This document shows, one piece after another, positions 7,488-15,000 of a stretch of 64,000 bases of DNA. Numbering within the stretch: position 1 is the first letter of the stretch; each line of letters begins with the position of its first letter. The notes below the pieces were generated by a model. The model was given only the letters and a program-made list of their open reading frames with translations, did not search any database and had not been told where the DNA came from. Origin of the DNA: CAZFLM01 sp964519955 (GTDB lineage: Bacteria; Armatimonadota; Chthonomonadetes; Chthonomonadales; CAJBBX01); NCBI GenBank assembly GCA_964519955.1, contig CAZFLM010000028.1, forward strand, positions 11,060 to 75,059, in the 5' to 3' direction. A program made the translations under genes and the position numbers.

Positions 7488-10400
7488 ATGACGGCTCGAC
7501 ATCTGCTTGGCATCGCGATCGGTCTGCTGCTCGTGCTGGCTCTCGCCGCGGCGGCGCCCAACCCGCGCGCGGCGGGGCAGACGGGCGACAACGCGGCGCT
7601 GTTGGCCGAGGCGCGGCTCGTGGACGCCGAGGCGCTGCGGCTGGCCATCGACGACCTGTCGCGCACGTTCGGCGCGCGGTATCCGAAGGCGGCTGAGTAC
7701 AGGCGGCGGCTGGCGGAGTTGGCGCCCGGGTATGCGGCGTCGCTGCAAGCGGCCGAGCGCGGCGACGGGGCGGGGCTGGCGGCCGTGCGCAGGATGATAG
7801 AGCTGAAGCGGGAGGCGCTGCTGGCCAACCCGCTGCTCGACCTCGACCGCCTGCTGCTGGTGCGGCGGAACGAGCGCCAGATGGGCCTGCCGCAGAACTG
7901 GGAGAGCCAGTCCAGCCTGCCGATGCGGGGCTACGACAACGAGATCGCCGTTCTCTCACCGGTGCGGCCGGAGGGGCGGTTGACCACGCTGTACAAGCCC
8001 GCCGACGGGCGCTACGTGGGCGACCTGGACCTGCACTTCGACGCAACCAGGCTGCTCCTCACCATGCCGGGCGACAACGGGCGCTGGCAGGTGTTCGAGA
8101 TGCCCACGGCGGGCGGCGAACCGATGCAGCTCCCGCTCATCCACGAGCCCGACGTCGACAACTACTCCGCCTGCTACCTGCCCGACGGCGCGACGCTCTT
8201 CAGCAGCACCGCCCCGTTCGTCGGCGTGCCGTGCGTCACCGGCTCCTCGCACGTGTCCAACTTCTACCGGCTGGAGACCTCGGGCGCCATCCGCCGCCTC
8301 ACCTTCGAGCAGGACCACGACTGGTGCCCGACAGTGGCGGAGGACGGCCGTGTGATGTATCTGCGGTGGGAGTACACGGACATCCCGCACTTCGTGGCGC
8401 GGCGCATGTTCTCGATGAACCCGGATGGGACGAACCAGCTCGCGATGTACGGCAGCAACGGGTACTGGCCGAACTCTAGCTTCTACACGCGCCCCATCCC
8501 TGGGTATCCCACGCAGTACGTCACGGTGGTCGGCGGGCACCACGGCGTGGCGCGCATGGGCGAGTTGGTGCTCTTCGACACGGCCAAGGGGAGCCAGGAG
8601 GCCGCCGGCGCGGTGCAGCGCATCCCCGGCCGCGGCAAGCCGGTGCAGCCCGTCATCGTCGACCACCTCGTCGACGAGAGCTGGCCCAAGTTCCTCCACC
8701 CGCGGCCGCTGAGCGACAAGTACTTCCTGGTCTCCTGCAAGCCAACGCCGCAGTCGAAGTGGGGCATCTACCTGGCCGACACGCTCGACAACTTGCAGCT
8801 CATCCGCGAGACGCCGGACGGCGCGCTGCTGGAGCCGATCCCGCTGCGACCGCGCAAGACGCCGCCGGTCATCCCGAGCCGCGTGAGGCCGGACACGCGC
8901 GAGGCCACGGTGGCCATCAGCGACATCTACGCCGGGCCCGGGCTCCGGGGAGTGCCGCGCGGCACGGTGAAGCGGCTGCGCGTGCTCAGCTACCAGTTCG
9001 CCTACCACAACATGGGCGGGCAGGTGAACCGCGTGGGGCTCGACGGGCCGTGGGACGTGAAGCGCATCATCGGCACGGTGCCCGTCATGCCGGATGGGTC
9101 GGCCTACTTCCGCATCCCGGCCAACACGCCCATCAGCATCCAGCCGCTCGATGCGGACGGCAAGGCGATCCAGCTCATGCGCAGTTGGATGACCGCCATG
9201 CCGGGCGAGACGCTCTCGTGCGTGGGCTGCCACGCGAAGCCGAGCGGCTCCACGTACAACGCCGCCAGCCTCGCAGCCGCCCGGCGGCCCACCGCCATTG
9301 CGCCCTGGTACGGGCCGATGCGCGGGTTCGGCTTCCGCCGCGAGGTGCAGCCGGTGCTCGACCGCTACTGCGTGTCGTGCCACGGCGGCTCGGCGGCCCC
9401 CGACCTGCGCGAGAGGCCGGACGAGCACCCGAAGGCCGGCGATCCGGGCTACAACAACGGCACCCACTTCCCGCCGTCGTACGTGGCGCTGCGGAGCTAT
9501 GTGCGGACGCCCACGATCGAGAGCGACATCCATCTGCTCGATCCGTACGAGTACCACGCGGACACGACGCGCCTGGTGCGGACGCTGCGCAAGGGGCACC
9601 ACGGGGTGACGCTGAGCGCGGAGGGCTGGGACCGCCTCGTCACCTGGATCGACCTGAACACGCCCGCGCACGGAACCTGGACGGACATCGTGGGACCGCA
9701 GATGGTGGACCACCAGCGCGAGCGACGCGTGGCGATGGACCGCAAGTACGCCAACCTGGACGACGATGCCGAGGCGGTCCGGCCGACCGTGGTGCGGCTC
9801 GCGGAGGGCACGCCGTCCGGTGGTGTGAAACCACCGGCAGGGCGGCCTTCGGCCAATCGTCCTCCGGACGGAACCCGTACCGCGGCGTTGGTGCCTGGAG
9901 GGCGGCGCTCCGTCGCCGCCGCGCCGGGCGAGACGCGCACCGTGGACCTGGGCGGCGGGGTGTCGCTGCGGCTCGTGCGCCTGCCGGCCGGCGGGTACCA
10001 GGTCGGCGACGCGGCAGGGGAGGTGGATGAGCTGCCCGTTCGCCGCGTCTCAGTCGGCGGCGGCGTGTGGATGGGCGCGCTGGAGATCACGAACCGCCAG
10101 TATGCGCTGTACGACCCCACGCACGACAGCCGGCTGGAGACGGGCGACTTCCTGCAGTTCAGCGCCCGAGAGCGCGGCTACGCGGTGAACGCGCCAGACC
10201 AACCCGTGTGCCGCGTGAGTTGGCGCGAGGCGATGGCGTTCTGCGACTGGCTCACGCGCCGCACTCAGATGCGCTTCTCTCTGCCGACCGAAGACGAGTG
10301 GGAGGCGGCTTGCCGCGCCGGCTCGACGACGCCGATGAGCTGGGGCGCGGCAGACGCGGACTTCGGCAAGCTGGCGAATCTGGCGGATCACAGCCTGCGG

Positions 10401-10751
10401 TTCGTGGACACGTTCGACTGGGGGCTGCCGTCCGGCGCGGTGCCGCCGTGGCGCCCGGCCATCGACGCGGTGAACGATGGCCACCGCGTGTCGGCGCCGG
10501 TGGGAAGCTACCCGCCGAATGCGTGGGGCCTCCAAGACATGCACGGCAACGTGGCGGAGTGGACGGCCAGCGCGTACCAGAGCCTGCCCGGGGACAGGCG
10601 GGTCGTCCGCGGCGGCTCGTGGTACGATCGGCCCAAGGACGCGCGCGCCTCGTCGCGCGCTGGCTACTACCCGTGGCAGCGCGTCTTCGACGTGGGCTTC
10701 CGCGTGGTACTGCGCGAAGGCGACGGGCGCGTGGCCGTGCGGGGACGGTGA
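7488..10751 (+). CDS. HZS-alpha-like protein with two CxxCH motifs fused to a SUMF1-fold domain
   Basis: A 1087-residue exported protein; the ATG at 7488 has GGGAG 5 nt upstream and a clear signal peptide. Residues about 130-520 look like a beta-propeller (for example VMYLRWEYTD and FSMNPDGTNQ). Residues 520-760 resemble the hydrazine-synthase-alpha middle domain family, with PVMPDGSAYFRIPANTPI and two heme-attachment motifs, CVGCH (C578-H582) and CVSCH (C628-H632). Residues 825-1085 are a formylglycine-generating-enzyme/SUMF1 fold (LPTEDEWEAACRAG, GLQDMHGNVAEWT, VVRGGSW). The cysteine pair used by true sulfatase-activating enzymes is absent after RGGSW, so it is probably not one. Residues 777-797 are encoded by a dispersed repeat. 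It is not evidence for anammox; this domain set is found in many environmental bacteria as a redox or binding protein of unknown role. Confidence 0.85.
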   Translation: MTARHLLGIAIGLLLVLALAAAAPNPRAAGQTGDNAALLAEARLVDAEALRLAIDDLSRTFGARYPKAAEYRRRLAELAPGYAASLQAAERGDGAGLAAVRRMIELKREALLANPLLDLDRLLLVRRNERQMGLPQNWESQSSLPMRGYDNEIAVLSPVRPEGRLTTLYKPADGRYVGDLDLHFDATRLLLTMPGDNGRWQVFEMPTAGGEPMQLPLIHEPDVDNYSACYLPDGATLFSSTAPFVGVPCVTGSSHVSNFYRLETSGAIRRLTFEQDHDWCPTVAEDGRVMYLRWEYTDIPHFVARRMFSMNPDGTNQLAMYGSNGYWPNSSFYTRPIPGYPTQYVTVVGGHHGVARMGELVLFDTAKGSQEAAGAVQRIPGRGKPVQPVIVDHLVDESWPKFLHPRPLSDKYFLVSCKPTPQSKWGIYLADTLDNLQLIRETPDGALLEPIPLRPRKTPPVIPSRVRPDTREATVAISDIYAGPGLRGVPRGTVKRLRVLSYQFAYHNMGGQVNRVGLDGPWDVKRIIGTVPVMPDGSAYFRIPANTPISIQPLDADGKAIQLMRSWMTAMPGETLSCVGCHAKPSGSTYNAASLAAARRPTAIAPWYGPMRGFGFRREVQPVLDRYCVSCHGGSAAPDLRERPDEHPKAGDPGYNNGTHFPPSYVALRSYVRTPTIESDIHLLDPYEYHADTTRLVRTLRKGHHGVTLSAEGWDRLVTWIDLNTPAHGTWTDIVGPQMVDHQRERRVAMDRKYANLDDDAEAVRPTVVRLAEGTPSGGVKPPAGRPSANRPPDGTRTAALVPGGRRSVAAAPGETRTVDLGGGVSLRLVRLPAGGYQVGDAAGEVDELPVRRVSVGGGVWMGALEITNRQYALYDPTHDSRLETGDFLQFSARERGYAVNAPDQPVCRVSWREAMAFCDWLTRRTQMRFSLPTEDEWEAACRAGSTTPMSWGAADADFGKLANLADHSLRFVDTFDWGLPSGAVPPWRPAIDAVNDGHRVSAPVGSYPPNAWGLQDMHGNVAEWTASAYQSLPGDRRVVRGGSWYDRPKDARASSRAGYYPWQRVFDVGFRVVLREGDGRVAVRGR
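9816..9871. repeat. Family B repeat inside a coding region
   Basis: Within the heme/SUMF1 gene, this segment matches the intergenic family B copy at 61041-61095 at about 50 of 54 positions, including GGTGGTGTGAAACCACC and the CGTCCTCCGGACGG palindrome. It stays in frame and encodes SGGVKPPAGRPSANRPPDG, a linker between the two domain halves. Confidence 0.85.
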
Positions 10752-10780
10752 GGCGGGGGCAGGCCGGGTTGACTGCCGAC

Positions 10781-11290
10781 GGGGTGCCCGCCCGCCGGGT
10801 TGGAACCCGGCGCTGTCATGGGCGAAGTCCCCTTCGGGGACTGGAACTCGCTGCGCTGCGCACATCCCAACCCCCGGAGGGGGTTTCGCGAACGGCAGAC
10901 CGGCGTTTCAACGCCGGGAGCGCCAACGCCACGACCGGCGTCACGGCGCCGCCGACGGTGTACGCCCGACGGGGTGCCCGCCCGCCGGGTTCAAGCCCGG
11001 CGCTGTCATGGGCGAAGTCCCCTCGGGGACTGGAACCCGCCGCGCCGCGCACACCCCAACCCCCGGAGGGGGTTTCGCAAGCGGCAGACCGGCGTTTCAA
11101 CGCCGGGAGCGCCAACGCCACGACCGGCGTCACGGCGCCGCCGACAGGGTGCCCGCCCGCCGGGTCCAAACCCGGCGCTGCCATAGGCGAAGTCCCCTTC
11201 GGGGACTGGAAGCCGCCGCGCCGCGCACACCCCAACCCCTGGAGGGGGTTTCGCGAACGGCAGACCGGCGTTTCAACGCCGGGAGCGCCA
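10781..11290. repeat. Three tandem copies of family A repeat
   Basis: Copies begin at about 10781, 10971 and 11146, giving spacings of 190 and 175 bp. Each has a CCGGGTTnnAACCCGG-type palindrome, GAAGTCCCC/GGGGACTGG, AACCCC/GGGGGTTTCGC and CCGGCGTTTCAACGCCGG in that order. No gene is supported in this 706-bp space between two converging genes. Confidence 0.85.
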
Positions 11291-11396
11291 ACGCCGGACC
11301 ATCGACGCCGGGAGCGCCAACGCCGGACCATCGACGCCGGGACCGCCAACGCCGGACCATCGACGCCGGGACCGCCGCCGCCGGACCATCGACGCC
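11281..11396. repeat. Minisatellite, four copies of a 29-bp unit
   Basis: Units start at 11281, 11310, 11339 and 11368; each reads GGGAGCGCCAACGCCGGACC plus ATCGACGCC with few changes. The unit looks like an expansion of the last module of the adjoining family A copy. There are no spacers, so it is not a CRISPR array. Confidence 0.85.
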
Positions 11397-11457
11397 GGGG
11401 CCCCCGGCGCGCGGAACCGCCAACGCCGGCATCACGTACGCCGATGCCGCCGCGCTG

Positions 11458-12033
11458 TCAGTCCGCCGGCGGGCGGAAGCAGCGGCCGATGTCCCACGCG
11501 CAGCCTGCGTGCTCGCCGAGGCGCCAGTAGTTGTTGTCGTGGATCGTGAGGGCGAGCGGGTTCATCTTGGTGGGGTCCGGCACGCCGTCGGTGAGGTACT
11601 TCGACTGGGCGTAGGCCTGCACCACGCTGCCGATGTACAGCTCGTTGTCGCCGCCGTAGTCGAGCACCTGCACGAGCTTGCACTCGAGGTTGAGCGGGCA
11701 CTCGGCGATCATCGGGGCCTCTTCGAGCTGGCCGTAGAACGTGGTGAACAGGTCCGACTTGTCCACGCTGCGCCCCGAGACGATGCCGCAGTAGTCGACG
11801 ATCTCGACCATGTCCGCGGACGGGATGTTCACGCTGAAACACCCGGTCTTGCGGATGCCGCAGTTGCTGTAGTGCGTGCGGCGGAGCGAGACGGAGATCA
11901 TCGGTGGTTCATGCTGCACGATGCCGATCGAGGCGACCACCAGGTAGTTCGGCTTGTCGTCCACCTGCGCGCCAACGAGTGTTACGGGCAGCGGGTAGAG
12001 GAACGTCGCCGCGCCGATCTTGACCTTCTCCAT
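11458..12033 (-). CDS. Flavin reductase-like (FMN-binding split barrel) protein
   Basis: A 191-residue cytoplasmic protein of the flavin-reductase/DIM6-NTAB family. It binds FMN and either reduces flavin for a partner or acts as a small flavoprotein oxidoreductase. Supporting motifs are PLPVTLVGAQ and PNYLVVASIGIVQHEPP near the N-terminus, then MISVSLRRTHYS and FSVNIPS, the normal order of the FMN-binding strands. ATG 12033 is preceded by GGAGG with 7-nt spacing; upstream in-frame codons have no ribosome site and no similarity to the family. It lies 104 bp downstream of the RecB-type nuclease gene on the same strand. Its partner cannot be inferred. Confidence 0.85.
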   Translation of the reverse strand: MEKVKIGAATFLYPLPVTLVGAQVDDKPNYLVVASIGIVQHEPPMISVSLRRTHYSNCGIRKTGCFSVNIPSADMVEIVDYCGIVSGRSVDKSDLFTTFYGQLEEAPMIAECPLNLECKLVQVLDYGGDNELYIGSVVQAYAQSKYLTDGVPDPTKMNPLALTIHDNNYWRLGEHAGCAWDIGRCFRPPAD

Positions 12034-12137
12034 GTCGATCCCTCCGAGTTTGTCTATGCCCCAATTCGACCGTGCCGCGTCATCGACCTGCCTGGGTTGT
12101 GAGGACGCTGCGACCGAGGAGGTGGCAACCGGCGTTC

Positions 12138-12896
12138 CTACAGCCGGCCTGCCCAGTAGCGCTCGCAGCGCGGCCGGAAGTCGCACCGGGCGCACGCCTC
12201 GACGGGCTCGGGCTCGACGCCGTCCAGATCGCGGTCGATGATCTCCTCGCCAAGCGCCGTGATCTCGGCAGCGAAGCCTGCTGCCTCTTCCTCGGCCATC
12301 TCCGCGCTGGCCGCCACGCCGGTCCGCAGGCAGTAGATCGTCGACGCCACCCGCGTGCCCGGGTTGGCCATCCTCACCGCGAGTTGGTACGACCGCATCG
12401 CGAGGTCGCCGGCCACCTCCTCGGCTGTCACGTCGCCGCGGCCGCTCTTGTAGTCGACGATCTCCAGCAGGCCGTCCGGGTGGCGGTCGATGCGGTCGAC
12501 GCGGCCGCCGAGGAGGAAGCGCCCCAGGTCCGCGCGCACGGTCTGTTCCAGGGCGATCGTCTCGATGTCGAGCCCGGCGCGCCGGCGGGCTTCTGCGTGG
12601 TACTCGCGCAGGATTTGCTCGGCTGTACGGCGGAACTCGTCCTCCTGTTCCGCCGTCTCGTAGCCCGCCGACACCCAGCAGGCATCGAGCCGCGCGACGA
12701 GGCCCTCCGCGGAGCCGTCGCCCCCTTCTTTGTAGAACGCCTGCAGCACGCGGTGGAGCGTCGATCCAAAGCTGAACTCGGCGCGCGGTCGGCCGTAGAA
12801 GCGGGCCAGGCCGTCGACATAGGTGTAGCGGTACTTGACGACGCAGTCGAGGTAGGTGCGGATGCGCGTTGGGCTCAGGACGGGCTTGCGGGGCAT
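12138..12896 (-). CDS. RecB/Cas4-like PD-(D/E)XK nuclease with four-cysteine cluster
   Basis: A 252-residue single-domain nuclease. The PD-(D/E)XK core is complete: GSTLH near residue 44-48, GRVDRID (D134), EIVDYK (E145, D148, K150) and the QLAVR segment starting at Q171. One cysteine near the N-terminus (C18) and three at the C-terminus (C235, C238, C244 in CARCDFRPRC) match the iron-sulfur-cluster layout of Cas4 and AddB nucleases. This predicts a metal-dependent DNA exonuclease, probably in repair. The ATG at 12896 has GGAG 6 nt upstream. No cas genes or CRISPR repeats are in the window, so this is a stand-alone RecB-family protein rather than a proven Cas4. Confidence 0.88.
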   Translation of the reverse strand: MPRKPVLSPTRIRTYLDCVVKYRYTYVDGLARFYGRPRAEFSFGSTLHRVLQAFYKEGGDGSAEGLVARLDACWVSAGYETAEQEDEFRRTAEQILREYHAEARRRAGLDIETIALEQTVRADLGRFLLGGRVDRIDRHPDGLLEIVDYKSGRGDVTAEEVAGDLAMRSYQLAVRMANPGTRVASTIYCLRTGVAASAEMAEEEAAGFAAEITALGEEIIDRDLDGVEPEPVEACARCDFRPRCERYWAGRL

Positions 12897-12977
12897 GGCT
12901 GTCTCCGGGTGAGGCGTGCGGCTTCCGACGCCCATTGCGCCGTCGGGGAGCGGGGCTCCTGCGCCGCTGGGGGAACG

Positions 12978-13015
12978 CGTTCGAGGCCGGCGGGAGGATC
13001 CGCCGGCCTCGAACG
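12978..13015 (-). terminator. Perfect 16-bp stem-loop downstream of the YgiT-like gene
   Basis: CGTTCGAGGCCGGCGG and its exact complement are separated by 6 nt. The hairpin begins 44 nt after the stop of the YgiT-like gene in the minus direction. There is no run of T, so it is either a rho-assisted terminator or a palindromic binding site. Confidence 0.5.
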
Positions 13016-13058
13016 TTACCAACTGCATGATTGCTGGGGTACTCACCGACGAGGAACG

Positions 13059-13334
13059 TCAGGCGTGGCGGTCCAGGTCGTAGATCGGGACTACGGCGAC
13101 GTCCACGGGGGGCTCGGTGCTCTGGACGACGGCCATCAGGCGTCCCGTCGTTTGGAGGGAGAAGCCGGTTTCACCGCATCGCGGGCAGACTTCGGCCGGA
13201 ACATTGCGGATAACCGCTATCCCCGTGGCACTCCTGGGGAGCGCCATCGTTATGGTTCGTTCTTCGCAGCTTTCGCCGCAAACAGCGCATACTGCCGGCG
13301 ACGTCAAGCGTCGCCCCTCTTCGCCCCAAGGCAT
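13059..13334 (-). CDS. YgiT-type zinc-finger (MqsA N-domain-like) small protein
   Basis: A 91-residue protein with two knuckles, CAVCG (C16, C19) plus C23 and CPRCG (C50, C53), separated by a conserved strand pattern (RTITMALPRSATGIAVIRNV). This is the zinc-binding half of MqsA/YgiT antitoxins. The DNA-binding helix-turn-helix half of full MqsA is absent; about 35 residues follow the zinc fold instead. The start ATG at 13334 has GGAGG 7 nt upstream, and TACAAT lies 31-36 bp upstream. No toxin-like gene of the MqsR or DUF4258 type is adjacent on either side. It is therefore either an orphan or a regulator of another kind. Confidence 0.85.
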   Translation of the reverse strand: MPWGEEGRRLTSPAVCAVCGESCEERTITMALPRSATGIAVIRNVPAEVCPRCGETGFSLQTTGRLMAVVQSTEPPVDVAVVPIYDLDRHA

Positions 13335-13364
13335 CTTTACCCTCCGCGCCGCTGCTGCACTGGC

Positions 13365-13394
13365 ATTGTATAGCGTGCAGGCGTAGCCTGGCAC
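13365..13394 (-). promoter_or_regulatory. Likely promoter of the YgiT-like gene
   Basis: Reading the minus strand, TACAAT (13365-13370) is preceded by a weak GTGCCA at 13389-13394 with an 18-bp spacer. The predicted transcript start is about 25 nt before the ATG. The -10 match is good, the -35 poor. The remaining bases up to 13603 show nothing I can name. Confidence 0.45.
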
Positions 13395-13603
13395 CCGCAG
13401 CAATACGGTAATGCGGCGGCCGGACCGGCATTCACGCATATTTCGCGTGGCCAAGGATCGGTCGCCTTGCCACTCTCGGTCTCTTGGTGGGGGCCGCGCA
13501 GGGGCAACACCGTGTGCGCGAGCAGACGCGGAGGGCGCGGGCCAGGCACGCTATGACACGGCCCCGCCATGCGTCCGACGGGCGATCACCGGACAGGCAA
13601 GAA

Positions 13604-13645
13604 AGCGCCCGGCTCCCTTGTCTCGGGGCCGGGCGCTCCATTGTG
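13604..13645 (-). terminator. Intrinsic terminator of the prepilin gene
   Basis: A 10-bp perfect stem AGCGCCCGGC/GCCGGGCGCT (13604-13613 and 13628-13637) is followed in the minus direction by TTTCTTG. It begins about 30 nt after the prepilin stop. Confidence 0.75.
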
Positions 13646-13666
13646 CGGGTGGTTTGCGGCTGTCCG

Positions 13667-14473
13667 CTACGGGGTGCAGGGCGTGCCGGCGGCGATCGCC
13701 TTGGCGGCGATGGCGGCGCGCTCGTTGGACTTCGCAGCGAAGTACGTGGCGTGCGAGCAGTACGCGGGGCCTGCCGCGGTGGAGTAAGCCGTGCTCGGCG
13801 CAACCGGGTGCGGATAGAGCGCGTCACCCTTGTAGTTCTTGGCGTGCCCGTCGCAGAACACGTAGTTCGCGCCGTCCTGGTGGCGCCAGGGGGCGTCTCG
13901 CGTGTAGTAGCCGAGCTTGGCGACGTACTTCTCGTAGTAGCCCTGGAAGTCGTACGGGCGGCCCAGGCGGCCACCGGTGCCGGCATCGCCTACGAAGACG
14001 GTGATGGCGGGCTTCTCGATCTCAGCCTGGAACAGATAGCGATAGTAGTACGGGCTCGCCGGGTCGGTGTCGTAGGTGAAGCCCATGCTCATGCCGTAGC
14101 TGCGAACATCGGAGCCGCGCTCGGACGACGGGCAGTGCCACACGCCGCTGCGATCCAACTTCGGTGGGTTGCCCGACTTAACGTACGGCAGGAGCTTGGC
14201 ATCCCAATAGCGGTCCACGGTGTCGAGCCCCGCGGCGGCCCGGTTCACGTAGTACATGTACCAGTACTCGGACCAGGTTGGGAACCCCTCATCGTAGTCC
14301 TGAGAGTAGAGCATCGCCGCAGTCCCCATCTGCTTGGTGTTGCTCAAGCAGGAGATGGCGCGCGCCTTCTCACGGGCCTGGGCGAATACGGGGAAGAGGA
14401 TCGCCGCTAGAATTGCGATGATCGCGATGACCACGAGCAGCTCAATGAGCGTGAATGCTCGCTTGCCTTGCAT
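13667..14473 (-). CDS. Type II/IV prepilin-like protein (DUF1559-type pseudopilin)
   Basis: A 268-residue protein with a short basic leader and the class III signal AFTLIELLVVIAIIAILAA, processed by prepilin peptidase. The helix continues into FAQAREKARAISCLSN and later QDYDE, a pattern typical of the large pseudopilin family in Armatimonadota. The C-terminal half shows the common end motif FCDGHAKNY (about residue 223). The residue before the cleavage site is Ala rather than Gly, as is frequent in this family. The start at 14473 has GGAGG with 6-nt spacing. A small lipoprotein gene lies 231 bp upstream on the same strand. It is expected to be part of surface filaments or a secretion pseudopilus; its individual role is unknown. 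Confidence 0.9.
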   Translation of the reverse strand: MQGKRAFTLIELLVVIAIIAILAAILFPVFAQAREKARAISCLSNTKQMGTAAMLYSQDYDEGFPTWSEYWYMYYVNRAAAGLDTVDRYWDAKLLPYVKSGNPPKLDRSGVWHCPSSERGSDVRSYGMSMGFTYDTDPASPYYYRYLFQAEIEKPAITVFVGDAGTGGRLGRPYDFQGYYEKYVAKLGYYTRDAPWRHQDGANYVFCDGHAKNYKGDALYPHPVAPSTAYSTAAGPAYCSHATYFAAKSNERAAIAAKAIAAGTPCTP

Positions 14474-14590
14474 CTTACGCCTCCCTGGGAATGATCGGTT
14501 CGTCCCCGCGCGGGCCCAGATGGACACCGGAGGAGCGGCCGTAGGGGACAGTGGCGGCATCGTTGCCGCACCACGGCATGAACACTCTAC

Positions 14591-14620
14591 AACGTAACAC
14601 ACGGACCGGCCCAGTGTCAA
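14591..14620 (-). promoter_or_regulatory. Putative promoter of the prepilin gene
   Basis: A perfect TTGACA on the minus strand (14615-14620) is followed after 18 bp by TACGTT (14591-14596). The transcript would have a leader of about 110 nt. The -10 is weak. Confidence 0.45.
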
Positions 14621-14704
14621 TGAGCCGACTGCCCGGCTTTACACGCAACACTTGACACTACCGCTTGCCGCCGCAGTCAACTCGCGACAGTCGCTGGAAC
14701 GGGG

Positions 14705-14902
14705 CTACTTGCCCTCGCTGCCCGGCGCATTCGTCGTCGTTGGGCCGATCGAGTTCTTCTCGTCCTGCGGATTGTCTGGCGGCTTGACGCCGCCGGTGGG
14801 GCTCGCGCTGCCCTCGGGCGGCTTGGCGCTGTGGCAGCCCGCGCTGAGGCCCGCGGCAACGACGACGAGGCACAGCACCAGCACACGGAACATGCGTGAC
14901 AT
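14705..14902 (-). CDS. Small lipoprotein, 65 residues
   Basis: Signal peptide MSRMFRVLVLCLVVVAAG followed by lipobox LSAGC, so the mature protein is about 42 residues attached to a membrane. The mature part is Pro/Gly/Asn-rich and has no recognisable domain. GGAAGAG lies 5 nt before the ATG at 14902, supporting the start. It contains GGVKPP encoded by a 17-bp palindrome (14778-14794) resembling the core of repeat family B. It lies between the sugar nucleotidyltransferase gene (98 bp upstream) and the prepilin gene (231 bp downstream) on one strand. Short lipoproteins beside pseudopilin genes are common in related phyla, but the function is unknown. Confidence 0.7.
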   Translation of the reverse strand: MSRMFRVLVLCLVVVAAGLSAGCHSAKPPEGSASPTGGVKPPDNPQDEKNSIGPTTTNAPGSEGK

Positions 14903-15000
14903 GGTTGCTCTTCCTTTCGTGGCGATGGGACAGGCTGGAATGCAGACAGTCTACCTCCGAACCAGGCGCGGTGTGCCTGCAGGATTCGGCCGGGTCGCCG

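Noticed and set aside
7488..10751. Interpretation of the HZS-alpha-like domain as hydrazine synthase and anammox metabolism
   Set aside because: No other anammox gene is present and this domain is common in proteins of unrelated bacteria; the SUMF1 fusion also differs from true hydrazine synthase subunits.
11281..11396. Regular 29-bp repeats as a CRISPR array
   Set aside because: The units are directly adjacent with no spacers, and no cas genes are in the window.
13337..13570. A 77-codon frame upstream of the YgiT-like gene as its toxin
   Set aside because: Pro/Arg-rich translation with no toxin-like pattern, no ribosome site, and it overlaps the promoter of the YgiT-like gene.
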